NCBI GenBank assembly: GCA_000708835.1
Contig: DF237088.1
Location: 1 to 64,000, forward strand
Direction of reading: 5' to 3'
Length of the DNA: 64,000 nt
Source: Klebsormidium nitens
Lineage: Eukaryota > Streptophyta > Klebsormidiophyceae > Klebsormidiales > Klebsormidiaceae
In this document: piece after piece, positions 62,429 to 64,000 of the stretch
Layout of the letters: every line of letters starts with the position of its first letter
Position numbering within the stretch: the stretch's first letter is position 1
The notes under the pieces: model-generated
The model's input: only the letters and a program-made list of their open reading frames with translations
What the model was told of the DNA's origin: nothing
The model's database searches: none
Translations under genes and position numbers: made by a program

Positions 62429-64000
62429 ATGGCTCTCTATAAGCACAGAAAAGAGGGCCTTGGAAGGTGAGTTGTTCCGCATTTTCTCAATGGTGACATC
62501 GTCAAACTATGATTTGTAGATCTTAAGTTGGAGAGAACTTGCATGTTCAAAAGTACATCCACTGCCACCCTAATTAGCGCTTAGGGACAAACACGTTGGG
62601 CCCCTTAAAGCTGAATGTTCAGACTTGGCGCCCCTGGGCTGGGAAGTAGCGCCAATCAGTCTGCTGTCTAGGGCGCTTTCTCATTCAATTCCAGCATTGA
62701 ATGCATCTGCAAGCGTCCGCTTTTGATTGTTATATCTTTCTGCATTGCATTTCATCTGTAAAACTCTCACTATTTGATCAAGGGGAATTTGCAAGCCACT
62801 TTGTCTTCAATTTCTGGCTGCTTCTGCAGGGGAACGGATAGCGAGCCGCTGTTTGGACCCTCCCCTTCTGAAACCGATCTGTTCCAGAAGCAGTTTGAGG
62901 ATCTGCTTCTGCAGCAAGAGGACGCCGAAGGACAGAACACTCAAAGACCATTTCTGTATCCTGACATACTTGCATTCTTCTTTGGGGTCGTCGTTCAAGT
63001 GTAGCACAAGTTACATTTTCCATGGTATTTTCTTAGCACTGATGCCTTTCTGTTTGTTCACATGTGCTGGATGATTCCTAGTGTCATCTTGAGTTCCAAT
63101 TGCTAATCGCCAAGCTTCCTTGACCAAAAAGCTTCCACAGCAATGAGCTGTTGGACATCACATCAACCATACAAGAGGGCGTCAGTGCTATCGCAGACGT
63201 AAGTCTCACCTCGAAGTTGGAAAGTATTGTCTGCAAACTGCTTGCCAGGTTTGTACGACGACGGAGTAAAATTGTGGGCAGTGGACATCCAATTTGGTGG
63301 CAGACAACTGTAATTGATGTCTAGTAGTGAATCCTTGCACAGTTTCGGTGAAACTTCCACTGATGCTTTTGCCGGGAGACACTACTCGGGAGCCAGCAAG
63401 TGTCGCCAGGAACTTGATGTGAAAACATGTTGGTAGACTACTAACTCTTATAGCGCTTGTGCGCTCCAGGACTCTTTCACGCGGTGTTTCAAGGAGAATC
63501 ATCCCGACCCATGGAACTGGAATATCTACTTGTTCCCAGTATGGTGCATGGGCGTCCTGCTGCGATACCTCATTCTCTTCCCCTTAAGGTAAGCTCGAGA
63601 CCATCTAGATGCCTCCTGAGTCCGAGTACTCATTCGTCAAGTATGCTGCACTTACACAGACTCCGCATTCCCTTGACATTGTTCTCCAATCTTACACTGT
63701 GACAGAAAGAAGGTCAATTTTTGGAATCGATTGCCCTCAAAACAGCAGCTTGCTGCCTGCAGGTTGATCCTCCTGGTCCTGGGCTGGGTTCTCTTCTTCC
63801 TCATCTTTCTGCCCGTGCACTTCTTCATCCCGGACAGCAAGTCGAAAATGAGAAAGAAGTTTGAGGTGAGTGACTTTTTCACTGGCAAACATTCCCTATC
63901 TACTGGAACACCCGTACTTTGTTTGAAGCAGCATTGGGGCTGTAATAAGCCTCCCGACGACGAATCAACCCACAAACACCATAGCCTCTTGGCGTGAGTT
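62429..64000 (+). CDS. GPAT9: glycerol-3-phosphate acyltransferase 9, 5' part
   Basis: ER enzyme that makes lysophosphatidic acid, the first step of glycerolipid and oil synthesis. Exons: 62429-62466, 62830-62955, 63132-63198, 63470-63588, 63763-63865 (phases 2, 2, 0, 2, 0); 151 residues are visible and the gene runs past the window, which ends in an intron. Hallmarks: NELLDITSTIQEGVSAIAD, DDSFTRCF, PWNWNIYLFPVWC and a hydrophobic segment LILLVLGWVLFFLIFLPV followed by KSKMRKKFE, all as in plant GPAT9 and animal GPAT3/4. The catalytic NHTSxxD and FPEGT motifs would lie in later exons. The start is set by a 38-nt exon (MALYKHRKEGLG) whose phase matches exon 2. The donor at 62955 was chosen because it keeps the frame and family spacing. 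Confidence 0.95.

Noticed and set aside
1-64000. tRNA, rRNA or CRISPR
   Set aside because: No cloverleaf with matching A and B boxes, no rRNA core sequence and no spaced direct repeats were recognised by eye; a tRNAscan or Infernal run would be decisive.

Overview
The window reads as nuclear DNA of a photosynthetic, flagellum-bearing eukaryote, most likely a streptophyte green alga of the Klebsormidium kind. The genes are split into many short exons by GT-AG introns of roughly 100-1,700 bases. Several products are of plant type: a Tat-targeted thylakoid-lumen pentapeptide protein, GPAT9, a CYP86-clan P450 and a GDPD5/6-type phosphodiesterase. MORN3 and LRRC34 orthologues, which go with motile cilia or sperm elsewhere, sit beside them. 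The species is an inference. I rebuilt gene models by hand, requiring GT-AG borders, consistent intron phase and family similarity; I could run no alignment.

Layout. 303-1881 (+): the 3' end of an unidentified gene. 2881-4826 (-): an intronless F-box/armadillo gene broken by one in-frame TGA and an 8-b tandem duplication. 5184-8923 (+): protein-L-isoaspartate methyltransferase. 10261-12596 (-): MORN3. 14464-15591 (+): EMC6. 16806-21895 (+): CYP86-clan P450. 23358-24260 (-): unknown intronless ORF with an early TGA. 24993-29181 (+): LRRC34-like. 31043-35222 (+): secreted glycerophosphodiester phosphodiesterase. 36589-46077 (-): RRP44/DIS3 exosome nuclease with an extra C-terminal domain. 47324-50480 (+): TL15-like lumenal pentapeptide protein. 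51647-55797 (-): MYND-finger protein. 57178-61754 (-): predicted plastid protein joining a DnaJ-type Cys-rich domain, two NUMOD3-like motifs and five CCHC zinc knuckles. 62429-end (+): GPAT9, cut by the window end.

The genes do not form one pathway. Loose themes are membrane lipid metabolism (GPAT9, GDPD, P450), RNA handling (RRP44, possibly the zinc-knuckle protein), ER membrane insertion (EMC6), protein repair (PIMT) and flagella (MORN3, LRRC34). The most unusual items are the DnaJ/NUMOD3/CCHC fusion, the C-terminal extension and 8-nt first coding exon of RRP44, an in-frame partial duplication of the ExxR exon in the P450, a candidate 28-nt intron in the MYND gene, and the two intronless genes that each carry a single early TGA. 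No rRNA, tRNA, CRISPR array or autonomous transposon was seen.
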